Shown here: piece by piece, positions 52,001 through 62,209 of the stretch
Layout: every line of letters starts with the position of its first letter
How positions within the stretch are numbered: position 1 is the first letter of the stretch
Assembly (NCBI GenBank): GCA_002707495.1
Contig: PAMZ01000018.1
Coordinates: forward strand, 62,001-126,000
Source: Halobacteriovoraceae bacterium
Lineage (GTDB): Bacteria; Bdellovibrionota; Bacteriovoracia; Bacteriovoracales; Bacteriovoracaceae
DNA length: 64,000 nucleotides
Direction of reading: 5' to 3'
Program-made: the position numbers and the translations under genes
Notes under the pieces: model-generated
Database searches by the model: none
The model's input: the letters and a program-made list of their open reading frames with translations, nothing else
What the model was told of the DNA's origin: nothing

Positions 52001-52775
52001 AACTGTCCTGACAATTAAAGACCTTACTATAAGCTACAACTTCTCCCGTTACCAAGCCAAAGGGATAAGAGACTTATTTGTTAGTTTTTTCACTTCACCC
52101 TTTACTTTTATATTCTCAAGACAACAGAAAGTTGATGTTCTTCGAGATTTCAACCTCAATGTAAAAAAAGGGGATATTGTTGGCATCTTAGGTATTAACG
52201 GCGCCGGAAAAACAACCTTATGCCGAACAATTGCAGGGATGTACGGTTCTAGAGATGAAATTGAAGTAAATGGACTGCTTCGAGCTATTTTTGACACTGC
52301 AAGCGTCATCCAACCAGAACTGTCTGGAAGAGAAAATGCATGGATAATAACAAATATTTTGTACAGTCATCTTCCCAAAAAAGAACGAAAAGCGATTGTA
52401 GAAGATTCACTTGAATTTACTGAGCTTAATGAATATATAGATAGTCCCTTTAAAATTTATAGTAAAGGAATGAAGGTCAGACTTTTTTTGAGTATCGTAT
52501 CGGCGAGACCTTGCGGTCTTCTTATACTTGATGAAGTTTTTAATGGGGCTGATAAATACTTCAATGAAAAAATTTCCAATCGCATTCGCGGAGTTATAAA
52601 AGAGTCTGGAGCAGTTCTCTTCATTAGTCACTCAGAAGAGGTCATTCGAGACGTCTGTAATCGCGCCATAGTCATAGGTAACCAACAACTTCTCTATGAT
52701 GGATCTGTTGATGGAGCAATCGGTTACTACAATCAGCACTTTAGTTTGGAATTAGGAAATGAATTACAGTTATAA
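51978..52775 (+). CDS. Polysaccharide ABC exporter ATPase (Wzt/KpsT/TagH family)
   Basis: A 265-residue ABC ATPase. Walker A GINGAGKTT, the signature region IYSKGMKVRLFLSIV (the non-canonical YS.GM..RL form typical of Wzt/TagH) and Walker B GLLILDEVF are present, with the switch His in FISHSEEV. There is no C-terminal O-antigen-binding extension, so it is of the KpsT type. The ATG at 51978 has a strong GGAGG site and overlaps the permease gene by 23 nt; an in-frame extension to 51939 is unlikely. Confidence 0.9.
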   Translation: MNSTSISETVLTIKDLTISYNFSRYQAKGIRDLFVSFFTSPFTFIFSRQQKVDVLRDFNLNVKKGDIVGILGINGAGKTTLCRTIAGMYGSRDEIEVNGLLRAIFDTASVIQPELSGRENAWIITNILYSHLPKKERKAIVEDSLEFTELNEYIDSPFKIYSKGMKVRLFLSIVSARPCGLLILDEVFNGADKYFNEKISNRIRGVIKESGAVLFISHSEEVIRDVCNRAIVIGNQQLLYDGSVDGAIGYYNQHFSLELGNELQL

Positions 52776-53130
52776 GCACTTTCTTATACTCAAATCTAGA
52801 GCAAATAAAACAATGAATACAAGAATTGTCTCCGACTCCATGTCACCGTGGATTCAAACAGGTGCATATATCAAAGTAAAGATTTGTCCGTTAGAGGAGG
52901 CAAAGCCATGGGATGTCGTTCTTTTTTGGCGTAAAGATAAATTTATCTGTCATATACTTAAAGAAAAAAACTTATCTACCTTTAGAACTTTTCCTTTACG
53001 TGACTTAGAGCATTTTATAACTCTAGACGCTCCTTCTCATAGGTCAAATTTTTTAGGAGTTGTAATGCAACCTCAATTTGGGTTCTTACAAAAATTTTTA
53101 CTTAAATTACGCTTTAGAAAAGTTTTTTAA
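52759..53130 (+). CDS. S24/S26-like protein without membrane anchor
   Basis: A 123-residue protein. The segment SDSMSPWIQTGAYIKVKICP matches the catalytic-Ser box of signal-peptidase-like S26/S24 proteins (S-M-x-P). AKPWDVVLFWR matches the next box, and KFICHIL places a His where Ser-His type signal peptidases have one; no catalytic Lys is evident. There is no membrane segment. It starts 17 nt inside the ABC ATPase gene, so it is coupled to polysaccharide export. It may cleave or only bind a partner. It overlaps the convergent gene at 53107 by 24 nt. Confidence 0.68.
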   Translation: MNYSYKHFLILKSRANKTMNTRIVSDSMSPWIQTGAYIKVKICPLEEAKPWDVVLFWRKDKFICHILKEKNLSTFRTFPLRDLEHFITLDAPSHRSNFLGVVMQPQFGFLQKFLLKLRFRKVF

Positions 53131-54075
53131 ATAAGTCTTTTGGACATCTGGGGATTGAAAAATTTCATAAATAGACTTCGTTCTACTTCCGCTCAGTTTA
53201 AATTGAAGAAAGAACTCTCCAAAACAATTATTATCTAAGTTTAACTCACTGAAGCGAATCCCATGTTCACCAGAAAGTTCATACTTAAGTCCACCTTCTT
53301 TTTCAAAGCTCCAATCAAGATTCGTTCCCCCAATGCTAGAAAGAAAGTGGTCATAGTAATTGTCTGAAATAAAAATTTTACTGCGATCGAAGCTTGAATA
53401 ATGAAATTGTGAACCTTCTAAGTTTTTCATTCTCTTTTCAATATCGTCATGAAAAATATCTACATCAAAGCCACAGTGACGATAAATCTCTTTTAAGAAT
53501 TGTATAAACTTCATTTCTCTATTCACTTTGTCACTAGCAAGCAAAGACTCACGAATAGGTACACAAAAAAGATACTGCTGATATTTTGCTTTCAGCACTG
53601 AAACCCATTGAGCTAATTCAGAAACTGAATATTGATAAAACACTTCCGCCGTGGGTGTTCCGTAGATGACAACCTGTTCTGATGGTTCAATATTTTTCTT
53701 TTTATTATAGAATTCGTAAACTGCCACTTGATCTTTCCAAGTTTTCGGAACAAGTTTTTCAAATTCTTTTGGTATTAATAGAGTACTAGCAAAGTCACTA
53801 GATGGTTTTGAGTGCACTAAAAAGAAATCTAAAATTCCCAGAAAACCATCCCTAACAAGACATAATGGATAGCGACCAAAATCAAATAAATTTTTGTATT
53901 CATAAAAGAATGCAGGATTGGCTTCAAAAAAATACTTCTCTGTCATAGGAAAATAAGACCAATACACTGACGTAAATAACTCATCCCGATGCTGAATATT
54001 CCATTTTTTATACAAAATATCCTGATCAATATTTATTTTATTAATTTTCTCTTCGATTCTATCCAGCATAGACAT
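53107..54075 (-). CDS. Unknown protein of the polysaccharide cluster
   Basis: A 322-residue soluble protein with no signal peptide or membrane segment. It is rich in aromatic residues (YFFEANPAFFYEYKNLFDFG, VYEFYNKKK). I recognise no family. The ATG at 54075 is chosen for a GAGG site 6 nt upstream. It overlaps the end of the glycosyltransferase gene by 17 nt, so it is translated with it. It could be a glycan-modifying or transfer enzyme, but nothing in the sequence proves it. Confidence 0.62.
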   Translation of the reverse strand: MSMLDRIEEKINKINIDQDILYKKWNIQHRDELFTSVYWSYFPMTEKYFFEANPAFFYEYKNLFDFGRYPLCLVRDGFLGILDFFLVHSKPSSDFASTLLIPKEFEKLVPKTWKDQVAVYEFYNKKKNIEPSEQVVIYGTPTAEVFYQYSVSELAQWVSVLKAKYQQYLFCVPIRESLLASDKVNREMKFIQFLKEIYRHCGFDVDIFHDDIEKRMKNLEGSQFHYSSFDRSKIFISDNYYDHFLSSIGGTNLDWSFEKEGGLKYELSGEHGIRFSELNLDNNCFGEFFLQFKLSGSRTKSIYEIFQSPDVQKTYLKNFSKA

Positions 54076-55330
54076 CATATGCCTCAAAATATAAGTCGTT
54101 AAATTCTCGTGTGGCCTCGCTTTTAAAGACCTCAATCCCTCTTAGAAACTGTTCATTTGTAATTCTCTTCATAAAGCCTGTCGTACCCTGAAAGGGTACT
54201 GCTTCTGATTTTTGAATATTCTCAAGTTTTTCTGCACAAGCTTTAATCGAAAAATTTTGTTGATAGATTTTCGAAATCTCAGTCCTGTCATATTTCAGAT
54301 AGTCTTGGCTTCCTAGTTTATTCCTATAGTCTTCCTGATCAAAGGTTGGTCCAGTGCGAGAAATATCTGTTGATACCAACTGACAATATTCCGGATGTTT
54401 TTCTAATTGAAATGAATGATAACCAGCCCAATTAGTAATCACAGCGGGAAGACCAGAACAAAGAGCTTCCGCAACTGACATACCATAATCTTCATCATGA
54501 TATGTACTCAAACTAGTATAACAATCTGATAAATTATAATAAGTATTCAGCTCATCGTTTTCAACTCTGCCAGTAAGCACCACCTTGTCTTTTGACAGAG
54601 GAAATTTTTCGAGAGTTTTTTGAATCGATCTAAAGTATTCCCCTAATAATTGGTTAGCGCCTAGATAAGGAACCCCTAGGGAGTCTACTCCTCCTACAAT
54701 ATACAAAAGAGAATTTGGAGGAAGCAATTCCTGTGAATCTAGCTCGCAAAAACTCTCTATGAGGCAAGTGATATTTTTTTGAAAGGTAAGTCTTCCTGTA
54801 TATAGAAAAATGAATTCATCGGTGAGACCAAATTTAGCTCTAGCTTCATTTCTACTTTCAATTCTAAAGTTAAACTTTTTACTATCTACCGGAAAGGGAC
54901 AGACTGAAATGAGCTCTTCTTGTTTAATAAACTTTGTTATAAACTTTCTTTGCTTTTCTGAGGCTGTCACAAACTTAAGGGGCATTCCGTCCAAAAGATC
55001 AAATACGGTTCTCCACTCTGGCATGAAAAGAGGGAAATCTCCAAAAATATGGATTGTATACTCAAGCCTATTAAAGCAATCAGGGTATTTCTTTTTGAGA
55101 TAATCTAGAAAGCCGATTGGTGTAGGTTGATGATCGATAAAAATAATTTTCTCAACATCACTCTCAGCTAATTTTTTAATATCATCTGGCTCAAAAGTTC
55201 TTTTGCGTGTGTAGTCAATATACATGATATCATCGTATACAGTCTCATAGGCCTCTCTCAAATTTTTGTTGATAATTGTACAACTAAACCATTCTGAGGG
55301 TTTGAAAGAATAAACTATTGCCACCTTCAT
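54059..55330 (-). CDS. Glycosyltransferase family 4 (GT-B fold)
   Basis: A 423-residue GT-B glycosyltransferase. The donor-binding C-terminal half has FLYTGRLTFQKNI, VVLTGRVENDELNTYYN and the E-x7-E motif region HDEDYGMSVAEALCSGLPAVIT, typical of GT4. No signal peptide is seen, so it works on the cytoplasmic face. It sits beside a Wzm/Wzt exporter and probably helps assemble the exported glycan. It is divergent from the M16 protease gene; the 81-bp gap has AT-rich near-repeats (ATACAAT twice). Confidence 0.86.
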   Translation of the reverse strand: MKVAIVYSFKPSEWFSCTIINKNLREAYETVYDDIMYIDYTRKRTFEPDDIKKLAESDVEKIIFIDHQPTPIGFLDYLKKKYPDCFNRLEYTIHIFGDFPLFMPEWRTVFDLLDGMPLKFVTASEKQRKFITKFIKQEELISVCPFPVDSKKFNFRIESRNEARAKFGLTDEFIFLYTGRLTFQKNITCLIESFCELDSQELLPPNSLLYIVGGVDSLGVPYLGANQLLGEYFRSIQKTLEKFPLSKDKVVLTGRVENDELNTYYNLSDCYTSLSTYHDEDYGMSVAEALCSGLPAVITNWAGYHSFQLEKHPEYCQLVSTDISRTGPTFDQEDYRNKLGSQDYLKYDRTEISKIYQQNFSIKACAEKLENIQKSEAVPFQGTTGFMKRITNEQFLRGIEVFKSEATREFNDLYFEAYDVYAG

Positions 55331-55411
55331 TCGTGTTTCCTAGCATCCCTAATTAATATACAATATTATACAATTTATAAGCTGAATTGCACGAACACAA
55401 TTGGATCACAC

Positions 55412-57979
55412 ATGAATACTGAACATTTTAAATCGACTAATGGAATTAACTCTCTTCTCATTAACTCACCAAATAGTAATATTGTCTCAATTCAATTCTG
55501 GTTCAAGGCAGGAAGTAGCTTAGAGGCAACTGAACACCACGGAATTGCACATTTTCTAGAACATATGTTTTTTAAAGGATCACAAAAATATCCCGCAATG
55601 AAGATCGCTAAAACTGTTGAGTCTTTTGGAGGCGAAATCAATGCCTTCACCTCTTTCGACTACACTTGCTATTACATCAATGCGCCTCTTAGCCATGCAA
55701 AAAAGTCTTTGGATGTTCTTTTGGATATGGTGTGCAACCCACTCTTTCTTAAAGAAGATCTCATTCCCGAGCGTGGCGTCGTATTTGAGGAGTATTTGCG
55801 ATCAGTCGATAACCCTTCGCAATACAATTTTTTCAAAATACAACAGGCCTGTTTTCCTAAGGGATATAAACATCCTATATTAGGCAATGAAAAAACAATA
55901 AAAAACTTTAACCTAAGCCAATTGAAGAAATTTCGTTCCAGTTTTTATAATAAACAAAACTCCATGATAATTCTGGCTGGCAATCTAGCTGCCAAGAAAG
56001 AGTACAAGAATCTTATTAACAAGTACAAACTTCCTAGTGGTAAAAAGTCTGACTTTCCTGAATTCAAATTAAAATCAGCCCCTGCTTTTAATATACATGA
56101 AAAGCCAGTCAATCAGGCTACACTTACACTCAACATCCAAGCTCCTGACTTTTCTGATGCTAAAGCAGCTCAAGAAGATTTAGCTCTTAACGCTCTTACG
56201 TTTGGTGACATGAGTCCTCTCTATAAATATTTTATAGACGAAACTTCGCTTGCAAATGGATTAAGCGGAAGTACCATGTATTTCTCCAAGGGTGGGATTC
56301 ATTTCTTTAGAATGAGCTTTCCTGAAAAAAATCTCTCTAAGATTCTACGAGAGCTTCCCAATCAAATTCAAAAATGTTTAAAAGCAGGGTTTAATCAAGA
56401 CGATCTCGATCGAATAAGAAACCAATATATGGCTTCAAAGGTCTACGAAAAGGAGTCCATTGAATCCTTTGCCTTTGCTATGGGGCATGGTTTTGCACAA
56501 AACGGAGATATAAACAGTGATGAACAATATGTTCGAACTATGGAGGCGGTACATCCGAATGATTTAATTTCAAGTCTTAGCGAAATATTTAGTAGAACCG
56601 TTCACATTACATTACAAATGCCTGAAGGATTAAGTAAGTCTGTCAAAATCGACTCTTTAAAAGATTTGGGAAAAAGAATTAATACTGCTGGATCTAAAGT
56701 AAAAAAAGCGGCAACTAAATTTAAAGTTTCTCAATCAAAGTATGATCAATCTGCACAGGTTATTGAGTTAAGTAAAGGCGTAAAGCTAATCCATAGGCAC
56801 AATCCATTATCTGACACTTTTGCCCTTCATTGTTTTGTAAAAGGTGGGTTAACAGAAGAAACCCCAGCGACTAATGGCATATATAATATGATGTCTAAAA
56901 ATATCACCTACGGTTATGAGGGTCTTGATTACGACGACCTAAAAAAAGATCTTGAGAAAAAAGCCTCTTATTTAAATGGATTTTCTGGGCGAAATGCATA
57001 CGGTCTCACCCTTCAAGGACTTAGCAAATATAATGATTCTTTGTTCAAGCACTTTGAAAACACTCTACTTCGCCCTAGCTTTAGCCAAGACAAATTCCTT
57101 TTAGAAAGAGAGCTCATTTTAAGAACCCTTCATATCCAAAAGCAAGACCCCGTTAAACAATGCTTTCTTAATTTTTCAAACTTAGTCTTTAAGGATCACC
57201 CTTACAGGCTTGAGATGATTGGAAATGAAGAGTCTCTTCAAAAAATGTCTGTGAAAAAATTGAAAGATCTCCATAGGAAAAATATGGAAACTAAAGAGAT
57301 GGTCATTACTTATTGTGGTAATTACCCAGTAGAAATCATCGCTCAAAAATGTCAGAAGCTAGTCAGTGAAATAAAAAGAAAGCCTATACTTTCAAATCAC
57401 TTTAACAGGAAAGCTCCTAAGCCGCTTTATAATCAAAATATTGAAATAGATTTTGAAAGAGAGCAGACACACTTAATGCTGGGAAAAGCCGCCTTTAGAA
57501 GTAATACTAAAGAAGACGCCTTTTTAAAAATCTTCACGACTCTTCTGTCTGGACAGTCTTCAGAATTATTCTTAAAAGTTAGAGACACAAAAGGCTTATG
57601 TTATACCGTACAACCACTCCACAACTCATCAATAGAAGCGGGTTATTGGGGAATCTATATGGGAACCTCAACTGAAAAATATAATGAAGCTATTAAAGAG
57701 CTTAAAAAGATCATTTCAAAGTATCAAAAACGAGGTGTCAGTAAGAGAGATTTCCTCATGGTAAAAGAGATGATCTATGGTCAGAATATAATTAATATTC
57801 AAACAAACGATGATTATGCATATTTTTACTCAGTTCCTGTACTTCATGACCTAGGCTTGGACTTCAGTTATAAAACTCTCGAGAAAATCAAAAGTGTAAA
57901 ACATGAGGATCTAAATAATTTTTTAAAAGAATTTCTTGATGGTGGCTGGAACTTAGTAAAAATAGGAAAGACTAATTAG
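55412..57979 (+). CDS. M16-family zinc metallopeptidase (two-domain, cytoplasmic)
   Basis: An 855-residue insulinase-family protease with two M16 halves. The inverted zinc motif H47-F-L-E50-H51 is in the N-terminal half, with the third ligand expected in FEEYLRSVDNP (about 129-131). The C-terminal half (about 450-850) lacks the zinc motif, as is normal, and keeps the RDTKGLCYTV segment. No signal peptide is seen. It resembles fused PqqL/YmxG-type proteins. It is convergent with the next gene, overlapping by 8 nt. Confidence 0.88.
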   Translation: MNTEHFKSTNGINSLLINSPNSNIVSIQFWFKAGSSLEATEHHGIAHFLEHMFFKGSQKYPAMKIAKTVESFGGEINAFTSFDYTCYYINAPLSHAKKSLDVLLDMVCNPLFLKEDLIPERGVVFEEYLRSVDNPSQYNFFKIQQACFPKGYKHPILGNEKTIKNFNLSQLKKFRSSFYNKQNSMIILAGNLAAKKEYKNLINKYKLPSGKKSDFPEFKLKSAPAFNIHEKPVNQATLTLNIQAPDFSDAKAAQEDLALNALTFGDMSPLYKYFIDETSLANGLSGSTMYFSKGGIHFFRMSFPEKNLSKILRELPNQIQKCLKAGFNQDDLDRIRNQYMASKVYEKESIESFAFAMGHGFAQNGDINSDEQYVRTMEAVHPNDLISSLSEIFSRTVHITLQMPEGLSKSVKIDSLKDLGKRINTAGSKVKKAATKFKVSQSKYDQSAQVIELSKGVKLIHRHNPLSDTFALHCFVKGGLTEETPATNGIYNMMSKNITYGYEGLDYDDLKKDLEKKASYLNGFSGRNAYGLTLQGLSKYNDSLFKHFENTLLRPSFSQDKFLLERELILRTLHIQKQDPVKQCFLNFSNLVFKDHPYRLEMIGNEESLQKMSVKKLKDLHRKNMETKEMVITYCGNYPVEIIAQKCQKLVSEIKRKPILSNHFNRKAPKPLYNQNIEIDFEREQTHLMLGKAAFRSNTKEDAFLKIFTTLLSGQSSELFLKVRDTKGLCYTVQPLHNSSIEAGYWGIYMGTSTEKYNEAIKELKKIISKYQKRGVSKRDFLMVKEMIYGQNIINIQTNDDYAYFYSVPVLHDLGLDFSYKTLEKIKSVKHEDLNNFLKEFLDGGWNLVKIGKTN

Positions 57980-58535
57980 CTATTTTTTTAGTGCTAAAAC
58001 TAAAGTCTATAACAGCATCATCGTTTTCAAGTAAATACTGTTCTAGACTTTCATGAGAAAAACTCTCTGCTGCATGAGTGAGAATTTTGACTAGGTTCTC
58101 CAAAGAAGTCGATAAGAGATGATAAAAATTTGGAATATCATAAAATGAGCAATTAAGATGCGCTGCCTTTGTATAAGCCGACCTTCCTATATTAAGGTAG
58201 TATCCCTTACTTGGAGTCTTTGAATTTATCCTCTGAGGGAATACTCCTAATTGAAAAAGTACAAGATCTCCAATTTCCCTATAAATCTCTTTTTTCTCTG
58301 ATAAAGTTTTTTCTTCAGCTTGAAGTAATTCCATTCCTAAAACCCTCTCTTTAGAATCATTCACAAAGTAATTCTCTGAGATCGCATATTTATGCATAAC
58401 CTCACTTGAATAAAGAATGAATTCTTGGGGTAGTGGACAATTAGCTTGGCGGTTTACATCCGACAGACAACCGTAAAAATATTCTGAAAGGTTTTCACTA
58501 GATAAAATAATCTTGTCAGTTTTTTTATCCATCAT
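57972..58535 (-). CDS. Hypothetical protein, 187 residues
   Basis: A soluble protein with no signal peptide, no membrane segment and no recognised family. It is mostly helical, with a conserved-looking centre IYREIGDLVLFQLGVFPQRI and a segment KGYYLNIGRSAYTKAA. Start ATG is 58535 or 58532; no ribosome site, but a TATAAT box lies a few nt upstream, so it may be leaderless or poorly translated. It overlaps the end of the M16 gene by 8 nt. Confidence 0.62.
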   Translation of the reverse strand: MMDKKTDKIILSSENLSEYFYGCLSDVNRQANCPLPQEFILYSSEVMHKYAISENYFVNDSKERVLGMELLQAEEKTLSEKKEIYREIGDLVLFQLGVFPQRINSKTPSKGYYLNIGRSAYTKAAHLNCSFYDIPNFYHLLSTSLENLVKILTHAAESFSHESLEQYLLENDDAVIDFSFSTKKIAN

Positions 58536-58627
58536 TAATAATTATAACACAGATAAAAAAAACTCTAATAGTGTGAATTTTGACCGGCTTTACGAGACTC
58601 TTTTAGAGGTAAGTGTCTAAAAAAAGG

Positions 58628-59128
58628 TTAATTTTCGATTTCTATCATCAAGAACCCAGACTCTAGAACCTGCCCTTCTTTGACATGTACAGCTTTAACC
58701 ACACCATCGATTCCAGCCTTAATTTCGTTCTCCATTTTCATGGCTTCCAAGATAACTAAGGTATCACCTTCGCTTACAACAGCTCCCTCAGAAGTTAAAA
58801 CCTTAACAATTTTTCCAGGCATATCTGTTACCAGATTTCCGGCATTAGCTTGACCTAGGCCTGATGGCTTAAAACCACGATAGATTTTGATAGTATCATT
58901 TATATTTACAAGACTTTCACTTACTTTGGACTGAGCTAATTTCTTCCAGGACTTTTTGTCTTCAGAAACAAAGACCTTACCGGCAAGCTTACGCATCAGA
59001 TACTCTTTCTCCTCACCTCGCCCAGTAGACACTAGAACTTTTCTAAAGCTCTCTGAACTAGATTTAGGCAGCACCGATAAATCAAAGGAAACTTCTTTTC
59101 CTTCGGCGTTAATAATGTAGTACTTCAT
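58628..59128 (-). CDS. Biotin carboxyl carrier protein of acyl-CoA carboxylase
   Basis: A 166-residue protein. The C-terminal 70 residues form a biotinyl domain with the EAMKMENEI motif; Lys131 is the biotin site. The N-terminal half (about 1-90) resembles the BT-like linker domain that joins carrier and carboxylase in propionyl-CoA type enzymes. It overlaps the biotin carboxylase gene by 20 nt. It would carry CO2 as carboxybiotin between the BC and CT subunits encoded just upstream. Confidence 0.88.
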   Translation of the reverse strand: MKYYIINAEGKEVSFDLSVLPKSSSESFRKVLVSTGRGEEKEYLMRKLAGKVFVSEDKKSWKKLAQSKVSESLVNINDTIKIYRGFKPSGLGQANAGNLVTDMPGKIVKVLTSEGAVVSEGDTLVILEAMKMENEIKAGIDGVVKAVHVKEGQVLESGFLMIEIEN

Positions 59129-60557
59129 TCACATCTCTCATATAATTCAATTCCTGAGAAAGAGCTTTTAGAATAAGGTCATCATCTGATTTCAAAGATT
59201 CTACTCTCTCTACAGGATTAACTTCTGAAATATAGTGAGTTGAATACTTTCCGGCTATGAAATTCTCTTCAGTTGTAATTATTTCATGCAAAGCCTTATT
59301 CGTTTTAATTCCGTCTAAATATAAGTTAGAGAGAGCTTCTCGAGACTTTCGCAGTGCAACATCTCGGTCATAACCCACTACTATAAGCTTACCAATCATA
59401 GGATCAAATTCAGGCCTTACTTCAAAGCCTGGGTATATGCAATGATCAAATCTCACACCTTGAGGGAAGGTATAATCGAAACTTACCACCTCACCTGGTG
59501 CCGGAAGAAGAGTCACAGGATCCTCAGCACAAATTCGATACTCAATCGCATGTCCTAAAATTTGAATCTGATCTTGAGACTTTATATCCAATGAGTCACC
59601 AAATGCAGCTTTGATCATATTTGCCACTAAATCCACTCTGGTGATTTCTTCGGTAATTGGGTGTTCGACCTGAATTCGAGTGTTCATTTCTAGAAAATAG
59701 AATGATTTGTCTTCACCCATTATAAATTCAACTGTCCCTGCCGAGTCATAGCCAACTTGCTTAGCCAATTGAACTGCGGTTTGACAGATTTTTTCACGAA
59801 CCTCTTGATCCTCTCCAATGAAAGGAGAAGGCGCTTCTTCAATAATTTTTTGATGTCTTCTTTGCACAGAACATTCCCGTTCAAAGCAATGAAAGACATT
59901 TCCAGCCTTATCAGCAATAATTTGAACTTCAATATGATGAGGATTCACAATAAACTTCTCTACTAAAAGACCTGGATTTCCAAAACTTGATTGAGCTTCC
60001 CGTTTTACAGGTTCAAAATTTTTCTCAAGTTCTTTATCGTCATTACAGACCCTCATCCCTTTTCCGCCGCCGCCAGCGACAGCTTTCAATAGGACTGGAT
60101 ATTTTATTTCAGCAGCAATTTTTTTCGCCTCTTCAATCGAGTCTACCTCTCCCACAGAACCAGGAACCACCGGAACACCTGCTTCTTTTGCGACTTGTTT
60201 AGAAATGGCTTTATCCCCCATCTTCTCTATTGCCTCTGCGTGAGGGCCAATAAACACGATTCCTTTTTCATTGAGTTTTTTGGCAAAGGTCGTGTTTTCA
60301 GACAGGAAACCATAGCCCGGATGTATAGCATCTATTTCATACTCAGACGCTTTTTCTAAGATTAACTCCATATTGAGGTAGGTCGTGGTATTATCACTCC
60401 CCGGAAGATGAATCCAAATATCACAATACTCTAAGTGAGGTGCATTCGGTTCATTATCTGTCCAAAACCCAACAGCAGTGTGACCTAATTCTTTTACCGC
60501 TTTAGCGACACGAATAGCTATTTCCCCTCGATTACAAACTAATACGCGCTTACTCAT
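59109..60557 (-). CDS. accC: Biotin carboxylase subunit of acyl-CoA carboxylase
   Basis: A 482-residue ATP-grasp enzyme carboxylating biotin. [13 protein letters not shown] at the N-terminus, the Gly-rich loop [42 protein letters not shown] and the active-site [17 protein letters not shown] are all present. It overlaps the CT gene by 4 nt and the BCCP gene by 20 nt. The gene set CT-BC-BCCP on one operon points to propionyl-CoA (or other short acyl-CoA) carboxylase rather than the fatty-acid ACC. Confidence 0.92.
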   Translation of the reverse strand: MSKRVLVCNRGEIAIRVAKAVKELGHTAVGFWTDNEPNAPHLEYCDIWIHLPGSDNTTTYLNMELILEKASEYEIDAIHPGYGFLSENTTFAKKLNEKGIVFIGPHAEAIEKMGDKAISKQVAKEAGVPVVPGSVGEVDSIEEAKKIAAEIKYPVLLKAVAGGGGKGMRVCNDDKELEKNFEPVKREAQSSFGNPGLLVEKFIVNPHHIEVQIIADKAGNVFHCFERECSVQRRHQKIIEEAPSPFIGEDQEVREKICQTAVQLAKQVGYDSAGTVEFIMGEDKSFYFLEMNTRIQVEHPITEEITRVDLVANMIKAAFGDSLDIKSQDQIQILGHAIEYRICAEDPVTLLPAPGEVVSFDYTFPQGVRFDHCIYPGFEVRPEFDPMIGKLIVVGYDRDVALRKSREALSNLYLDGIKTNKALHEIITTEENFIAGKYSTHYISEVNPVERVESLKSDDDLILKALSQELNYMRDVNEVLHY

Positions 60558-62116
60558 AATGGTATATTCCCATGTTTACGATTCGGTCTTTTTATATTCT
60601 TTCTCTCTAGAAAACTGAGATAAGAGATGATTTTCTCTCTCGTATTCTCAGGAAAAATAACTTCGTCTACATAGCCGACAGCTGCTGCTTTGTAAGGATT
60701 TGCAAACTCATCTTCGTAGTTTGATACAAGCTCAGCCTTCTTCGAATCGAAAGTTTCACCCTCAAGTCCTTTCAACTCATTTCTGAAAATAATATTTACG
60801 GCTCCATCTGCTCCCATAACAGCAATTTCTGAGGTGGGATAAGCGAGATTAATATCAGCACCAATATGTTTAGAGGCCATTACATCGTATGCACCTCCAT
60901 AAGCTTTTCTCGTAATAAGCGTAATCATAGGAACGCTGGCTTCAGAGAAAGCATAAAGAAGTTTAGCACCATGACGAATAATCCCACCATATTCTTGAAC
61001 TGTTCCCGGTAAAAAGCCTGGAACATCAACAAGTGTAAGAAGGGGTATTTCAAAAGCATCACAAAATCTCACAAATCTTGCAGCTTTTGTGGAAGAATCG
61101 ATATCTAAACAACCTGCAAGCACTTGCGGTTGGTTGGCAATAATACCAACAGGAGTTCCACCCATTCTCGCAAAACCACAAATAATATTTTTTGCAAAAT
61201 TTTTCTGACTCTCTAAAAAGTGCTTTGAATCCACGATCTCAGAAATGATCTCTTTCATGTCATAGGGCTTGCGCGAATTCACAGGGACAAAGTCTTTTAA
61301 CTTGGAATTCAGTCTTTTAGAGGAGTCAGCACAGTAATCAGTTTTTGGTTTCTCAAAATTCCCAGAGGGAAGAAAGGACAGAAGCTCCCTCACTCGCTCA
61401 AGACAATCATCTTCATTTTCACAATTAAAATGAGCAACACCCGATTTTTCATTATGGGTTCCAGCTCCACCCAGAGCTTCTTTAGTTACTTCTTCGTGCG
61501 TAACTGTCTTAACAACATCAGGTCCAGTAACGAACATATAGGAGGACTCTTCCACCATAAAAATAAAATCTGTCATAGCGGGAGAATAAACAGCTCCTCC
61601 AGCACATGGCCCCATGATCAAAGAGATTTGCGGAATAACCCCAGAGGCTTGAACATTACGATGAAAAATTTCAGCGTAACCTGCTAAAGACTCAACACCT
61701 TCTTGAATCCTTGCTCCCCCAGAGTCATTAATTCCAATAACAGGAATCTTATTATCAATGGCAAAATCCATAATCTTACAAATCTTTTTAGCGTAGGCCA
61801 TTCCAAGAGCACCTCCCCAACAAGTAAAATCTTGAGAGAAGACTGCCACTCTTTGTCCGTTAATCCGACCAATTCCCGTAATGACTCCATCGCCAAGGTA
61901 TTTTGTTTTATCCATACCAAAGGCAGTGGTTTTATGTGTGACAAATTTATCAAATTCCTGAAAGCTATCGTTATCTAAGAGTCTTTGAATTCTCTCCCTA
62001 GCAGTATACTTTCCATTATCATGTTGGCGCTTAATTCTCGCTTCACCACCACCCATTAAAGCTTCTTCATTTAGCTTAGTCAGATAGGCTCGTTTTTCCT
62101 CATTGGAAAAAGTCAT
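60554..62116 (-). CDS. pccB: Acyl-CoA carboxylase carboxyltransferase subunit (propionyl-CoA type)
   Basis: A 520-residue carboxyltransferase with fused N and C crotonase-like halves. [49 protein letters not shown] (oxyanion glycines) and [27 protein letters not shown] are typical of the PccB/MccB group. It is the first gene of the carboxylase operon. The product with propionyl-CoA would be methylmalonyl-CoA; methylcrotonyl- or acetyl-CoA are alternatives that sequence alone does not exclude. Confidence 0.9.
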   Translation of the reverse strand: MTFSNEEKRAYLTKLNEEALMGGGEARIKRQHDNGKYTARERIQRLLDNDSFQEFDKFVTHKTTAFGMDKTKYLGDGVITGIGRINGQRVAVFSQDFTCWGGALGMAYAKKICKIMDFAIDNKIPVIGINDSGGARIQEGVESLAGYAEIFHRNVQASGVIPQISLIMGPCAGGAVYSPAMTDFIFMVEESSYMFVTGPDVVKTVTHEEVTKEALGGAGTHNEKSGVAHFNCENEDDCLERVRELLSFLPSGNFEKPKTDYCADSSKRLNSKLKDFVPVNSRKPYDMKEIISEIVDSKHFLESQKNFAKNIICGFARMGGTPVGIIANQPQVLAGCLDIDSSTKAARFVRFCDAFEIPLLTLVDVPGFLPGTVQEYGGIIRHGAKLLYAFSEASVPMITLITRKAYGGAYDVMASKHIGADINLAYPTSEIAVMGADGAVNIIFRNELKGLEGETFDSKKAELVSNYEDEFANPYKAAAVGYVDEVIFPENTREKIISYLSFLERKNIKRPNRKHGNIPL

Positions 62117-62209
62117 AAGACCTCCTATAAATTGATGAGGAGTTATACCTTTTATAGGCTAAATATTCAATTTAATGAGAGGATGCGCACTGCGTGCTAA
62201 GTCTTAAAT

